A DNA stretch of 11,594 nt from Dysgonamonadaceae bacterium (GCA_031261015.1 JAISKG010000033.1:1-11594), one strand, 5' to 3'. Positions 1 through 7,010 are shown, counted from the first letter of the stretch. The notes: generated by a model not told the origin, from the sequence alone. Numbers and translations are program-made.

Positions 1-30
1 TCCATATCTTGGAGATATGGAATGTCTAAA
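1..30. repeat. Right part of a palindromic hairpin repeat, copy 1 (cut by window edge)
   Basis: These 30 bases are identical to 1565-1594, where the complete element is a perfect inverted repeat of 18-base arms with a TGG loop. Here the left arm starts before the window, so only its inner 9 bases, the loop and the complete right arm are visible. Identity with the second copy ends right after the right arm (AAACAA here, CGAAAA there), so the repeat unit is the hairpin itself. The two copies sit on either side of the broken ATPase gene. Confidence 0.85.
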
Positions 31-52
31 AAACAAAACAGCGTTCTTTGGC

Positions 53-68
53 AGATTGGTTTACACGA
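53..68. repeat. Left copy of a 16-bp inverted repeat bracketing the ATPase gene
   Basis: AGATTGGTTTACACGA at this site is the exact reverse complement of 1396-1411. The match does not extend further on either side. The right copy is built into the left arm and loop of the terminator hairpin downstream of the ATPase gene. The pair could be terminal repeats of a small mobile unit or remains of an inverted duplication; no transposase is seen that would settle this. Confidence 0.7.
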
Positions 69-161
69 GAAAAAGATTTTTCAGATTTGGATTTTCGCAA
101 AAAAAAGCATTACTTTTGCATTAGATTTTCGCAAAATATTAACTGATATTGGGTTGGAAAA
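69..161 (+). promoter_or_regulatory. AT-rich leader of the ATPase gene with a 13-bp direct repeat
   Basis: GATTTTCGCAAAA occurs twice, at 90-102 and 124-136, with starts 34 bp apart (about three helical turns), directly upstream of the ATPase start. The core TTTTCGCA also appears at 1539-1546 and, inverted, at 1435-1442. Two spaced direct repeats ahead of a gene could be a regulator binding site. No convincing TTTG-N19-TAnnTTTG promoter pair is visible, although TAGATTTT at 122-129 is a partial -7 match. The function is an inference. Confidence 0.3.
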
Positions 162-1371
162 ATGCAAAATATATACTTTAATAGATTGATAGACGGATAT
201 CTACTTGATTGGAAAAATTCCGATGCCAGAAAACCGCTGCTTTTGCGCGGTGCGCGTCAGGTGGGCAAATCAAGTTCAGTGCGGCATTATCTACAACAAA
301 CGCATTGAGGCGGGAAAAACACTGCTGTTTTTAGACGAAATTCAAGCCTGTCCCGATGCTATTTCTGCGTTGCGGTTTTTCTATGAGGAATATCCCGAAC
401 TGCACGTTATAGCGGCGGGTTCACTGCTCGAATTTGCTTTGGCGGAATTGCCGTCTTTCGGCGTTGGGCGCATAGAAACGCTGTTTATGTTTCCGCTTTC
501 GTTTGCCGAATTTATGAATGCCGCAGACGCAAATCTTTTGCAGGAGGCAATTCAAAAAGCAAGTCCTGCCAAGCCATTGCCCGATTATATTCATACAAAA
601 GCGGTTGAATATTTAAAAAAATTTCTTGTCATTGGCGGAATGCCCGAAGCAGTAGCAAAATATGTGGAAACACAGAGTATTTTTGAATGTACAAAACTGC
701 TTTCAAACCTGACGACTACGCTAAAATCCGATTTTTCAAAATACAGGGCAAAAGTGCCGCAACTGCGTATTAATGCCGTTTTCGACAATGCCGTTGCGCA
801 AATGTGTAACAAATTTGTTTATGCCAAAGTTGAGCAGGATTTTCACCTTTCGCAAATAAAAGAATGTATTGATTTGCTTGTAATGGCGGGGCTTTTGCTG
901 CCTGTGTTCCATTCTGCCGCCAACGGTATTCCGCTTGGCGCGGAAATAAACGCAAAAAAACAGAAATTTTTGTTGCTTGATACCGGTTTGTATCAAAATC
1001 TTACAGGGCTAAATGTGTCCGAAATTTTGCTTTCTGATGATTTTCAAACAGTTAATAAAGGCAAGATTGCCGAACTATTTGTTGGCTTGGAATTGCTCAA
1101 AGCAAGCAGTCCATACTCGCAAAATCAACTCTATTTTTGGCAGCGCGAAGCAAAAAACAGCAATGCCGAAGTTGATTATCTTGTTCAGAAAAACGAAAAA
1201 ATCATTCCGCTCGAAGTAAAAGCAGGAACAAAAGGCAGTATGCAGAGTTTATACCTGTTTATGAACGAGAAAAACAGCGAATACGGAATCCGCACTTCGC
1301 TCGAAAATTTTGCGGTGTATGATAAAATCAAGGTTTATCCGTTGTATGCAGCAGGAAATGTAGTGCAATAG
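162..1371 (+). pseudogene. DUF4143-type AAA ATPase, broken by an internal frame-shifting deletion
   Basis: The family combines an N-terminal P-loop AAA domain with a C-terminal DUF4143 region that has a PD-(D/E)XK nuclease-like fold; its role in the cell is not well established. An ATG at 162 opens a frame that reads the family's usual start, with Walker A GARQVGKSS at about residues 30-38, but it stops at 306-308 after 48 codons. The rest of the protein continues in another frame through 1371. It has Walker B LLFLDEIQACP, the sensor-like stretch AAGSLLEFAL, the DUF4143 region, and the nuclease-like motif AEVDYLV...IPLEVKAG near the C-terminus. From memory of the family, roughly 40 residues between Walker A and the Walker B strand are missing, so a deletion near 275-310 probably removed them and shifted the frame. 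The downstream frame has only poor starts of its own (TTG 205, ATG 223), which translate unrelated residues before the family sequence begins. A sequencing or assembly error could explain a simple frameshift, but not the missing residues. Hairpin repeats on both sides suggest acquisition. Confidence 0.8.
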
Positions 1372-1391
1372 AAACGAGTTGAATAAATCTT

Positions 1392-1433
1392 AAAATCGTG
1401 TAAACCAATCTCAAAAGCTTACACGATTTTTTT
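1392..1433 (+). terminator. Rho-independent terminator after the ATPase gene
   Basis: A perfect 12-bp stem pairs AAAATCGTGTAA (1392-1403) with TTACACGATTTT (1419-1430) around a 15-base loop, followed by more T residues. It lies 20 bp past the ATPase stop codon. The run of A on the other side of the stem could make it work in both directions. Confidence 0.75.
1396..1411. repeat. Right copy of the 16-bp inverted repeat
   Basis: This is the exact reverse complement of 53-68. It overlaps the left arm and loop of the terminator hairpin, so the repeat and the terminator share bases. Confidence 0.7.
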
Positions 1434-1555
1434 GTGCGAAAAAACTATCAATCATAATGATAACAGTTTATTTTATGAGCGGCAGCGAAGCCGGCTATAT
1501 CAGCGGCATAGTGGTCAATAAGATTGTGAAAAAATAAATTTTCGCACGATGTTTT

Positions 1556-1594
1556 TTTAGACATTCCATATCTTGGAGATATGGAATGTCTAAA
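1556..1594. repeat. Perfect palindromic hairpin repeat, copy 2 (complete)
   Basis: TTTAGACATTCCATATCT (1556-1573) pairs without mismatch to 1577-1594 around a TGG loop, giving an 18-bp stem. The right 30 bases are identical to 1-30. Such an element resembles REP-type or MITE-type palindromes. Its stem is not G+C-rich and no T-run follows, so it is a poor match to a terminator. Its position beyond the ATPase terminator, with the first copy before the ATPase gene, makes it a possible boundary of the inserted segment. Confidence 0.85.
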
Positions 1595-1635
1595 CGAAAA
1601 GGGGAAATATACGCATGGAATCCCAAAGAAATTAC

Positions 1636-1643
1636 TACCTTTG
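1636..1643 (+). promoter_or_regulatory. Possible Bacteroidetes -7 promoter element upstream of the ferritin-like/VIT gene
   Basis: TACCTTTG matches the Bacteroidetes primary-sigma -7 consensus TAnnTTTG exactly. A -33 TTTG is not found at the expected 19-base spacing. If used, it would give a leader of about 140 bases ahead of the gene starting at 1789, and would transcribe the 46-codon frame at 1615 only in part. Confidence 0.35.
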
Positions 1644-1788
1644 CTGCCGAGAGTTATTTGATAGTATTGCACCGCAAATCGCTGAAATACGAACGGTTGC
1701 CAAATCGTTACTTCCCATTCTCAAATATTCTGTAAAGTGTTTATTCCTTAGATAGTTAGTTCGGACTGATTAAAATCTAAAATAAATT

Positions 1789-2676
1789 ATGCAAAAAGCA
1801 ATTTCAATAGAAGAGGCAAAATTAACTCGAAATCTACTTGATTTCCAAAGAGATGAACTCACTGAAAGCATCATGTACCACAAGTTGGCACAAGCGGAAC
1901 GTGACCCCGAAAACAAGAAAATTCTTGAACGCATTTCGGCTGACGAAGCGCGTCATTCCGCTTTTTTCAAACGCTACACAGGGATTGAAGTCAAGCCCAA
2001 CCAACTGAAAGCAAACCTTTTTTACCTATTGTCACGAGTTTTTGGTACCACTTTTGCTATCAAACGGATGGAAAATGGGGAATTGAGCGCTCAACTCAAA
2101 TATACTACGGCAATGGAATATATTCCCGAAATGCAACAAATCATCCATGATGAAAACAATCACGAAAAAAAGCTGATAGCGATGTTAAAGGAAGGGAAGC
2201 TCAACTACATAAGTTCCATTGTGTTGGGGCTTAACGATGCCTTGGTAGAACTCACGGGGGCGTTAGCAGGCTTCACTTTGGCGTTAGGCAATCCTGAATT
2301 GGTTGCCCTCACGGGAAGTATCACGGGCATTTCGGCATCGCTGTCTATGGCATCCTCCGAGTACCTCTCTACCCGCATGGAAGGCGACAGCAAGCACGCT
2401 TTACGGGCAGCGCTCTACACCGGTTCGACATACCTTGCTACAGTGGTTGTGCTCATCCTGCCGTTCATCCTCTTGTCCAACGTCTTTTTGTCACTATCCA
2501 TTACTTTGGGCTTGGCGGTTAGTATTATTGCTCTGTTCAACTATTACTATTCCGTGGTAAAGGACGAAAAATTCAAGCATCGTTTCGTCGAAATGGCAGT
2601 GCTGAGTTTGAGCGTAGCAGCTATCAGCTTTGGTATCGGGTATTTACTGAAATTGTTTACGGGGATAGAGATATGA
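1789..2676 (+). CDS. Ferritin-like domain fused to a VIT1/CCC1-family metal transporter
   Basis: Predicted inner-membrane exporter of ferrous iron and/or manganese with a cytoplasmic ferritin-like (erythrin) domain, an architecture known as the erythrin-VIT family. Residues 1-135 form a four-helix ferritin-like domain. Likely metal ligands are Glu23 or Glu26, the Glu53-x-x-His56 pair in DEARH, Glu95 or Glu98, and the Glu122-x-x-His125 pair in DENNHE. Residues about 140-290 are the VIT1/CCC1 membrane domain with five hydrophobic segments, near 141-165, 169-190, 206-228, 232-253 and 267-290. They carry the family motif GLNDALVELTGALAGF after the first helix starts, and a cytoplasmic stretch SSEYLSTRMEGD. 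The length of 295 residues fits a full two-domain protein and both domains look intact. The start at 1789 follows an A-rich stretch, and the frame fits the domain start. The ferritin-like part probably captures or oxidises metal or senses it for the transporter; this is inferred from related membrane-bound ferritins. Confidence 0.9.
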   Translation: MQKAISIEEAKLTRNLLDFQRDELTESIMYHKLAQAERDPENKKILERISADEARHSAFFKRYTGIEVKPNQLKANLFYLLSRVFGTTFAIKRMENGELSAQLKYTTAMEYIPEMQQIIHDENNHEKKLIAMLKEGKLNYISSIVLGLNDALVELTGALAGFTLALGNPELVALTGSITGISASLSMASSEYLSTRMEGDSKHALRAALYTGSTYLATVVVLILPFILLSNVFLSLSITLGLAVSIIALFNYYYSVVKDEKFKHRFVEMAVLSLSVAAISFGIGYLLKLFTGIEI

Positions 2677-2728
2677 TTATTTATTCCCTGAACTTTCGCT
2701 TTCATACGCACTATTCAATTCTTTTTAT

Positions 2729-2736
2729 TACCTTTG
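2729..2736 (+). promoter_or_regulatory. Likely -7 promoter element of the GH81 gene
   Basis: TACCTTTG is an exact match to the Bacteroidetes -7 consensus TAnnTTTG and lies 25 bp before the ATG at 2762. The -33 partner is poor: only TTTC at 2700-2703, with a spacer longer than usual. The leader would be short. Confidence 0.5.
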
Positions 2737-2761
2737 TTCACTTAAATTTATAAATTTCCTG

Positions 2762-5700
2762 ATGAAAAACAAACTCTTTCGTACGGTAAGTTTCCTTTTC
2801 TGTGCAATCTTTTCGGCAAGCATCATTAATGCAGCCATTATTCCGGCAGGAAGTGGCAGTTACACAACGACCTTCCCCGGTACCGACGCTGCCGGAAGAA
2901 ATTCTTACCCTTCGGGAACGCCCCAACTGAGCGGAAACGCGCAAGGCAAACCGGTTCCAACTAATGATTGGTGGTCAAAACTCATCAAAGAAAACCACGC
3001 AGATAACCTGTTCAATTATCTTTATACTTTAAAAACCATTAATACGGGATTGATTGTCAGTTATATTCCTTTCGGCGTAATCGACGACCTGATTCCTGTA
3101 ACGGTAGGTGTTTCAGGCCTTTCGGCAGCGCAGACGACCGTTTCGGATTATTCCGATTGGACGGTAACGATTAACTGGAGCAATCGCTTCGAGGCAACCG
3201 TCGGATTGGGCATGCCTTTCCTCTATTTCACCAAAAACGCATCGGACGAAGCAGTGATCACTATTACTTCCGGAACCGTAACCTTGCAAAACGAAATGCT
3301 GATTATAGCCAATGCCAAAAACGGCGCAAGCTTTGTCGCTTATGCACCTGCCGGAAGTGTTTGGATAAAAAACGGAAACACTTACACATCCAATTTAAAC
3401 GGGAAAAACTATTGGTCGATGGCCATTTTACCGGTGACTACGACCAACGTGACGGCCACGGCGAACGAATACAAAAAATATGCTTACGTATTTCCAAAAG
3501 ATACGCAAGTCGCTTGGAATTACAACGAAAATACTTCTGTTCTTCACACGGATTTTACGGTTACAACCGACGTAAAAGAGGGCGCGGAAAACAAAGTCCT
3601 GCTCGGATTACTGCCGCACCAGTGGGCGCACTTGGCACCCGTTTCTCCTACGCCCGACAAACTAAGTTACAAAGTTGTGCGCGGTGAAATCAAAACGCTG
3701 GCAGCTAATAGTTTCAGTACGGAAAATACATTTCACGGTATCTTGCCTACGCTGCCTTACGTGGATAATTACAGTTCGGGATTCATCGCAGCCCAACTGC
3801 AAGAAAAACTTGAAGCGATGAAAAACGATCCGATCGGCGAATGGACAGATTCCTACAACGACGGACAATTGTTGAACCGCCTGATTCAATCGGCGCGTAT
3901 CGCCGACGAAACCGGCAATACCGGCGCGCGAAACGCCATGCTCGCCACGATCAAAGCACGTGTCGAAAACTGGCTGAAAGCCGAAACCGGCGAAGTGGCT
4001 TTCCTCTTTTACTACAATTCCACTTGGTCGGCCATGCTGGGCTACCCCGCCGGACACGGACAAGATAACAACCTGAACGACCACCATTTCCATTGGGGTT
4101 ATTTCATTCATGCCGCTGCTTTTCTGGAGCAGTATCAGCCGGGTTGGGCAGCGCAATGGGGCGAGATGGTGAACTTGCTGGTACGCGACGCTGCTTCCAA
4201 CAATCGCAACGATGCGCTATTTCCTTTCCTGCGCAATTTCAGTCCGTATGCCGGCCACGCTTGGGCTAACGGATTTGCTACTTTTCCGCAAGGAAACGAC
4301 CAGGAGTCTTCGTCGGAAAGTATGCAATTCAATTCGGCGCTGATTCATTGGGGCGCTATCACCGGAAATAAAGCCGTCCGCGATCTGGGTATCTACCTCT
4401 ATACCACCGAACAAACGGCGATCGACGAATACTGGTTCGATATGTACGACCGCATTTTCCCGTCCACGCAACAATACCGGCTGGTATCGCGCATTTGGGG
4501 CAACAGCTTCGATAACGGCACATTCTGGACAGGCGACATCGCTGCTTCTTACGGCATCGAATTATATCCTATTCACGGCGGTTCGTTCTATTTAGCTCAC
4601 AATCCGGAATATGTAACTAAGTTATGGAATGAGATCAAGAAAAATACCGGCATCATGCAAAATCAAGCGAATGACAACCTTTGGCACGATGTGATGTGGC
4701 AATACGCCGCTTTTATCAATCCTTCGGAAGTGATCCCGTTGTACGATTCCTATCCCGGACGCAGCTTGAAATTCGGAGTTTCCGACGCGCAAACCTATTA
4801 TTGGCTGCACGCGATGAATGTATTAGGAAAATTCGATGCTTCCATCACCGCCGATTATCCGGTAGCCGTCGCTTTCAATCAAAATGGAAGAATGACTTAT
4901 GTCGCTCATAATTATGGAAGTACGGCAATCAATGTGAAATTTTCCGATGGTTATGTCCTCAACGTTCCTGCCCGCAAAATGGCTTATGCCAATGCCGGGA
5001 GTACGTTGCCTGTCGTTACGATCACTTCTCCGGCCAACAACACGAAATTCATGTTGGGTCAACCGGTTACCATCACCGCCAATGCTTCCGATTTCGATGG
5101 AGGCACGATTCAAAAAGTCGATTTTTACAACAATAATGTGCTGATACAAAGTGATGCCACCGCTCCATACGGCATCACTTACACGCCTTCCAAAGAAGGA
5201 GTTTATACTCTCGTGGCCAAAGCGACCAACAATAGCGGAAAAACAGGCGTTTCGCAAAACGTTTCCATCACCGTTTCGACGGAAACCGTTTGTAAAGAAA
5301 CTTCGACCGAAGCCGAGCAAGGCTCTTTCACCAAAGGCTATGTGGCTACCTTTGAAACCATTGGTACGAGCGTAGAATTTACCTGCGAATTATTAGACGA
5401 TGATCGCGACGGAGTAATCGCTTACCTCTGGACTAAATCGCCTTTTTCCGAAAGGGCAATGACCCGGATCGAAGGCAACAAGTTCGGCATTTCTTTGAGC
5501 GGACAAACCATTGGACAAACTATCGAAATCGCTTGTAAATTCGCTTATGCCGGCGGAATGGCCGTCACCAAATATTTTTCCTACGAAGTGGGCGTAAATT
5601 GCGGATCATTGGCTATCAACGAAATAGCTCTTTCTCCGGAAGTGTACTTCTATCCGAATCCCGTGAAAAATCAATTGGAAATTCGTTGTCCTGAAGAAAA

Positions 5701-5860
5701 CAACCTATTGACAATTACCGATTTACGCGGAAACAAATGCTTGACACAACACATCGGTCGCACTGCCTCGATTCCAGTGGGCGCGCTGCCTGCCGGCGTT
5801 TATTTTGTACAAATCACTCATGGTAAAGGAATAGTGGTTAAAAAGATTATTAAGTTGTAG
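2762..5860 (+). CDS. Secreted glycoside hydrolase family 81 (endo-beta-1,3-glucanase family), T9SS substrate
   Basis: GH81 enzymes cut internal beta-1,3-glucan linkages (laminarin, curdlan, fungal wall glucan) by inversion. A signal peptide occupies residues 1-24 (charged start, hydrophobic core, cut after INA). The N-terminal beta-sandwich follows (PTNDWWSKL near residues 66-74), then the helical barrel from about 330 to 700. GH81 hallmarks are NDHHFHWGYF (439-448), GHAWANG (498-504) and QESSSES (514-520). Glu515 and Glu519 fit the paired catalytic-site glutamates. The position where I expect the acid Asp, before YxGHxWA, reads Ser494. Residues 750-840 are an Ig-like (Big_9-type) domain. Residues 844-947, bounded by two Cys, are a domain I remember from other Bacteroidetes glycosidases but cannot name. 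Residues 960-1032 are a type A T9SS sorting domain with YPNPVKN and a GVYFV...KKIIKL end, predicting export by type IX secretion and surface attachment or release. It is complete at 1032 residues. No SusC/SusD pair is in the window, so it is not in a visible polysaccharide-utilisation locus. Confidence 0.88.
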   Translation: MKNKLFRTVSFLFCAIFSASIINAAIIPAGSGSYTTTFPGTDAAGRNSYPSGTPQLSGNAQGKPVPTNDWWSKLIKENHADNLFNYLYTLKTINTGLIVSYIPFGVIDDLIPVTVGVSGLSAAQTTVSDYSDWTVTINWSNRFEATVGLGMPFLYFTKNASDEAVITITSGTVTLQNEMLIIANAKNGASFVAYAPAGSVWIKNGNTYTSNLNGKNYWSMAILPVTTTNVTATANEYKKYAYVFPKDTQVAWNYNENTSVLHTDFTVTTDVKEGAENKVLLGLLPHQWAHLAPVSPTPDKLSYKVVRGEIKTLAANSFSTENTFHGILPTLPYVDNYSSGFIAAQLQEKLEAMKNDPIGEWTDSYNDGQLLNRLIQSARIADETGNTGARNAMLATIKARVENWLKAETGEVAFLFYYNSTWSAMLGYPAGHGQDNNLNDHHFHWGYFIHAAAFLEQYQPGWAAQWGEMVNLLVRDAASNNRNDALFPFLRNFSPYAGHAWANGFATFPQGNDQESSSESMQFNSALIHWGAITGNKAVRDLGIYLYTTEQTAIDEYWFDMYDRIFPSTQQYRLVSRIWGNSFDNGTFWTGDIAASYGIELYPIHGGSFYLAHNPEYVTKLWNEIKKNTGIMQNQANDNLWHDVMWQYAAFINPSEVIPLYDSYPGRSLKFGVSDAQTYYWLHAMNVLGKFDASITADYPVAVAFNQNGRMTYVAHNYGSTAINVKFSDGYVLNVPARKMAYANAGSTLPVVTITSPANNTKFMLGQPVTITANASDFDGGTIQKVDFYNNNVLIQSDATAPYGITYTPSKEGVYTLVAKATNNSGKTGVSQNVSITVSTETVCKETSTEAEQGSFTKGYVATFETIGTSVEFTCELLDDDRDGVIAYLWTKSPFSERAMTRIEGNKFGISLSGQTIGQTIEIACKFAYAGGMAVTKYFSYEVGVNCGSLAINEIALSPEVYFYPNPVKNQLEIRCPEENNLLTITDLRGNKCLTQHIGRTASIPVGALPAGVYFVQITHGKGIVVKKIIKL

Positions 5861-5929
5861 TCTGCCGGTTTGTAATTTATATCCGTTAAAAACAATACCC
5901 GATTCAATCTATCAGAAAAACGAACGATC

Positions 5930-6718
5930 ATGAAACAACGACTTGCCTTTTTGTTCTGTGCCATAGCGGTTTTCGCTTTTTTCGTTTATGCCGTCGTCGT
6001 GTTTTTTGTCAAAAAAAATGCACCCCGGGATCTTTCCGAAATGGAAACGAGCGGTATTTTGCATGTTGTAACCGAATATGATTCGGTGAATTATTACGTT
6101 TCGGGCGACACGATTGCCGGCGAGCAATACGATTTGTGTCGCTACATCGAAAAGCGTTCGGGATTAAAGATTTATGTGTCTTTGGAGAATAATTGGGAAG
6201 TTTGTCTGAGAAAATTGAATAAGGGTGTTTACGACGTTATCGCGCAGAATATTCCGATTACCAGCGAAAGCCGGGAGTTGGTGTCATTTACGGTTCCGGT
6301 TGTGCAGAGCAAACAAGTGCTGGTGCAACGGAAATCGCTGCCGGGCGATTCGTTTCCGTTGATTCGCAACCAAATTGATTTGGCTGGACAAACCGTATAT
6401 GTCGCTCAGGCTTCGCCGTGCATTTTGCGGCTTCGTAACCTTTCCGACGAGATTGCCGAACCGATTTATATAAAGGAAGTGGTCGATTATACTGCCGAAC
6501 AGTTAATTTATATGGTGGCTTACAAAGAAATTGATTACGCGATTGTCGATAAACAATTGGCTTTGAAGAATCAAGCGAATTTTCCGGATATTGATGTCGC
6601 TACCGACATTAGCTTTACGCAAAACCAAGCGTGGGCGGTGAGGAAAACTTCGCCGGTTTTGTTAGACAGTTTGAACCAATGGATCGGCGAATGGAATGCT
6701 TTAAAAACAAAGAACTAA
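5930..6718 (+). CDS. Membrane-anchored periplasmic solute-binding-like protein (SBP family 3, MltF-like)
   Basis: The protein has a single hydrophobic segment at residues 5-27 after a short positive start, and no lipobox, so it is probably tethered in the inner membrane by an uncleaved anchor. Residues about 42-258 read as a type-3 solute-binding fold: the opening strand GILHVVTEYDSVNYY, GEQYDLCRYIEKRSGLKI, and the segment LRKLNKGVYDVIAQNIPITSESRELVSFTVPVVQSKQVLV. A second lobe starts near LAGQTVYVAQASP and ends with YMVAYKEIDYAIVDKQLAL. This arrangement resembles the regulatory half of membrane-bound lytic transglycosylase F, but the transglycosylase domain is absent. No permease or ATPase gene adjoins it, so classical ABC uptake is not supported. 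It begins 69 bp after the GH81 gene with no obvious terminator between them, so co-transcription is possible. The ligand is unknown; amino acids or peptidoglycan fragments are the usual ligands of the fold. Confidence 0.75.
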   Translation: MKQRLAFLFCAIAVFAFFVYAVVVFFVKKNAPRDLSEMETSGILHVVTEYDSVNYYVSGDTIAGEQYDLCRYIEKRSGLKIYVSLENNWEVCLRKLNKGVYDVIAQNIPITSESRELVSFTVPVVQSKQVLVQRKSLPGDSFPLIRNQIDLAGQTVYVAQASPCILRLRNLSDEIAEPIYIKEVVDYTAEQLIYMVAYKEIDYAIVDKQLALKNQANFPDIDVATDISFTQNQAWAVRKTSPVLLDSLNQWIGEWNALKTKN

Positions 6719-6762
6719 AATAACGAACCGGCTACACCTTTCCGTTATTTTAGTTCTTTGTT
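6706..6762. terminator. Strong bidirectional terminator between convergent genes
   Basis: A perfect 20-bp stem pairs 6706-6725 with 6743-6762 around a 17-base loop. The stop codon of the solute-binding-like gene (6716-6718) lies inside the left arm. Read on the minus strand the stem is followed directly by TTTTTAAA, a good terminator for the winged-helix gene. On the plus strand the 3' arm is itself T-rich. It ends both converging transcription units. Confidence 0.8.
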
Positions 6763-6778
6763 GTAAATTTGTACTTCC

Positions 6779-6976
6779 TTATGTCAACGACAAATGAAGT
6801 TCTTCTTCTATTTTTTTGAAGAAGAGTTTTTCTTCGCGTGCCAGCCAGCCGATTGCCGCATAAATTTCTTTATCCGTCAATTTGGCGATTTTCTTCAATT
6901 CTTTCACACTTTGTTCGCCTTTTTCGGACAAGACATTCCAAATTTGTCCGGCGTCTGTTCCAATCTTTTCTTTCAT
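6779..6976 (-). CDS. Small winged-helix domain protein (DUF2582-like)
   Basis: A 65-residue protein that is almost entirely one winged helix-turn-helix domain: GTDAGQIWNVLSEKG, then SVKELKKIAKLTDKEIYAAIGWLAREEKLFF, and a short C-terminal strand. It matches the small stand-alone wHTH family common in Bacteroidales, formerly DUF2582. Its DNA target, if it binds DNA, is unknown. It begins 34 bp after the stop of the TPR gene on the same strand with no terminator between, so the two are probably co-transcribed. The convergent terminator lies just after its stop. The length is normal for the family. Confidence 0.85.
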   Translation of the reverse strand: MKEKIGTDAGQIWNVLSEKGEQSVKELKKIAKLTDKEIYAAIGWLAREEKLFFKKIEEELHLSLT

Positions 6977-7010
6977 TGCCTGTAAGATTAAATTAATTGA
7001 TACTTATTTT

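Larger units (their letters stand above)
1434..1788. other. Gene-poor spacer with a hairpin repeat and two short open frames
   Basis: No gene of a known family is visible here. An ATG at 1457 opens 26 codons ending at 1537 (MITVYFMSGSEAGYISGIVV...). The 9-bp inverted repeat GTGCGAAAA (1434-1442) / TTTTCGCAC (1539-1547) surrounds it. A second ATG at 1615 opens 46 codons ending at 1755 (MESQRNYYLCCREL...). I recognise neither; they may be remnants of decayed genes or chance frames. A minus-strand frame of 74 codons at 1448-1672 reads straight through the palindrome and looks spurious. The complete hairpin repeat lies at 1556-1594. Confidence 0.5.

Noticed and set aside
205..1371. A 388-residue ATPase starting at TTG 205 taken as an intact gene
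   Set aside because: Its first 30 or so residues are the out-of-frame reading of the true family start at 162, and it lacks Walker A.
1..1594. Abi or toxin-antitoxin style defence island
   Set aside because: Only one broken ATPase gene is present, with no partner gene of a known defence type.
1448..1672. Minus-strand open frame of 74 codons
   Set aside because: It runs straight through the palindromic hairpin, has no family resemblance, and is probably a by-product of the repeat.
3662..4156. Long minus-strand open frames inside the GH81 gene (3662-4156, 4823-5320)
   Set aside because: They are antisense to a clearly coding region with recognised domains and show no family features of their own.
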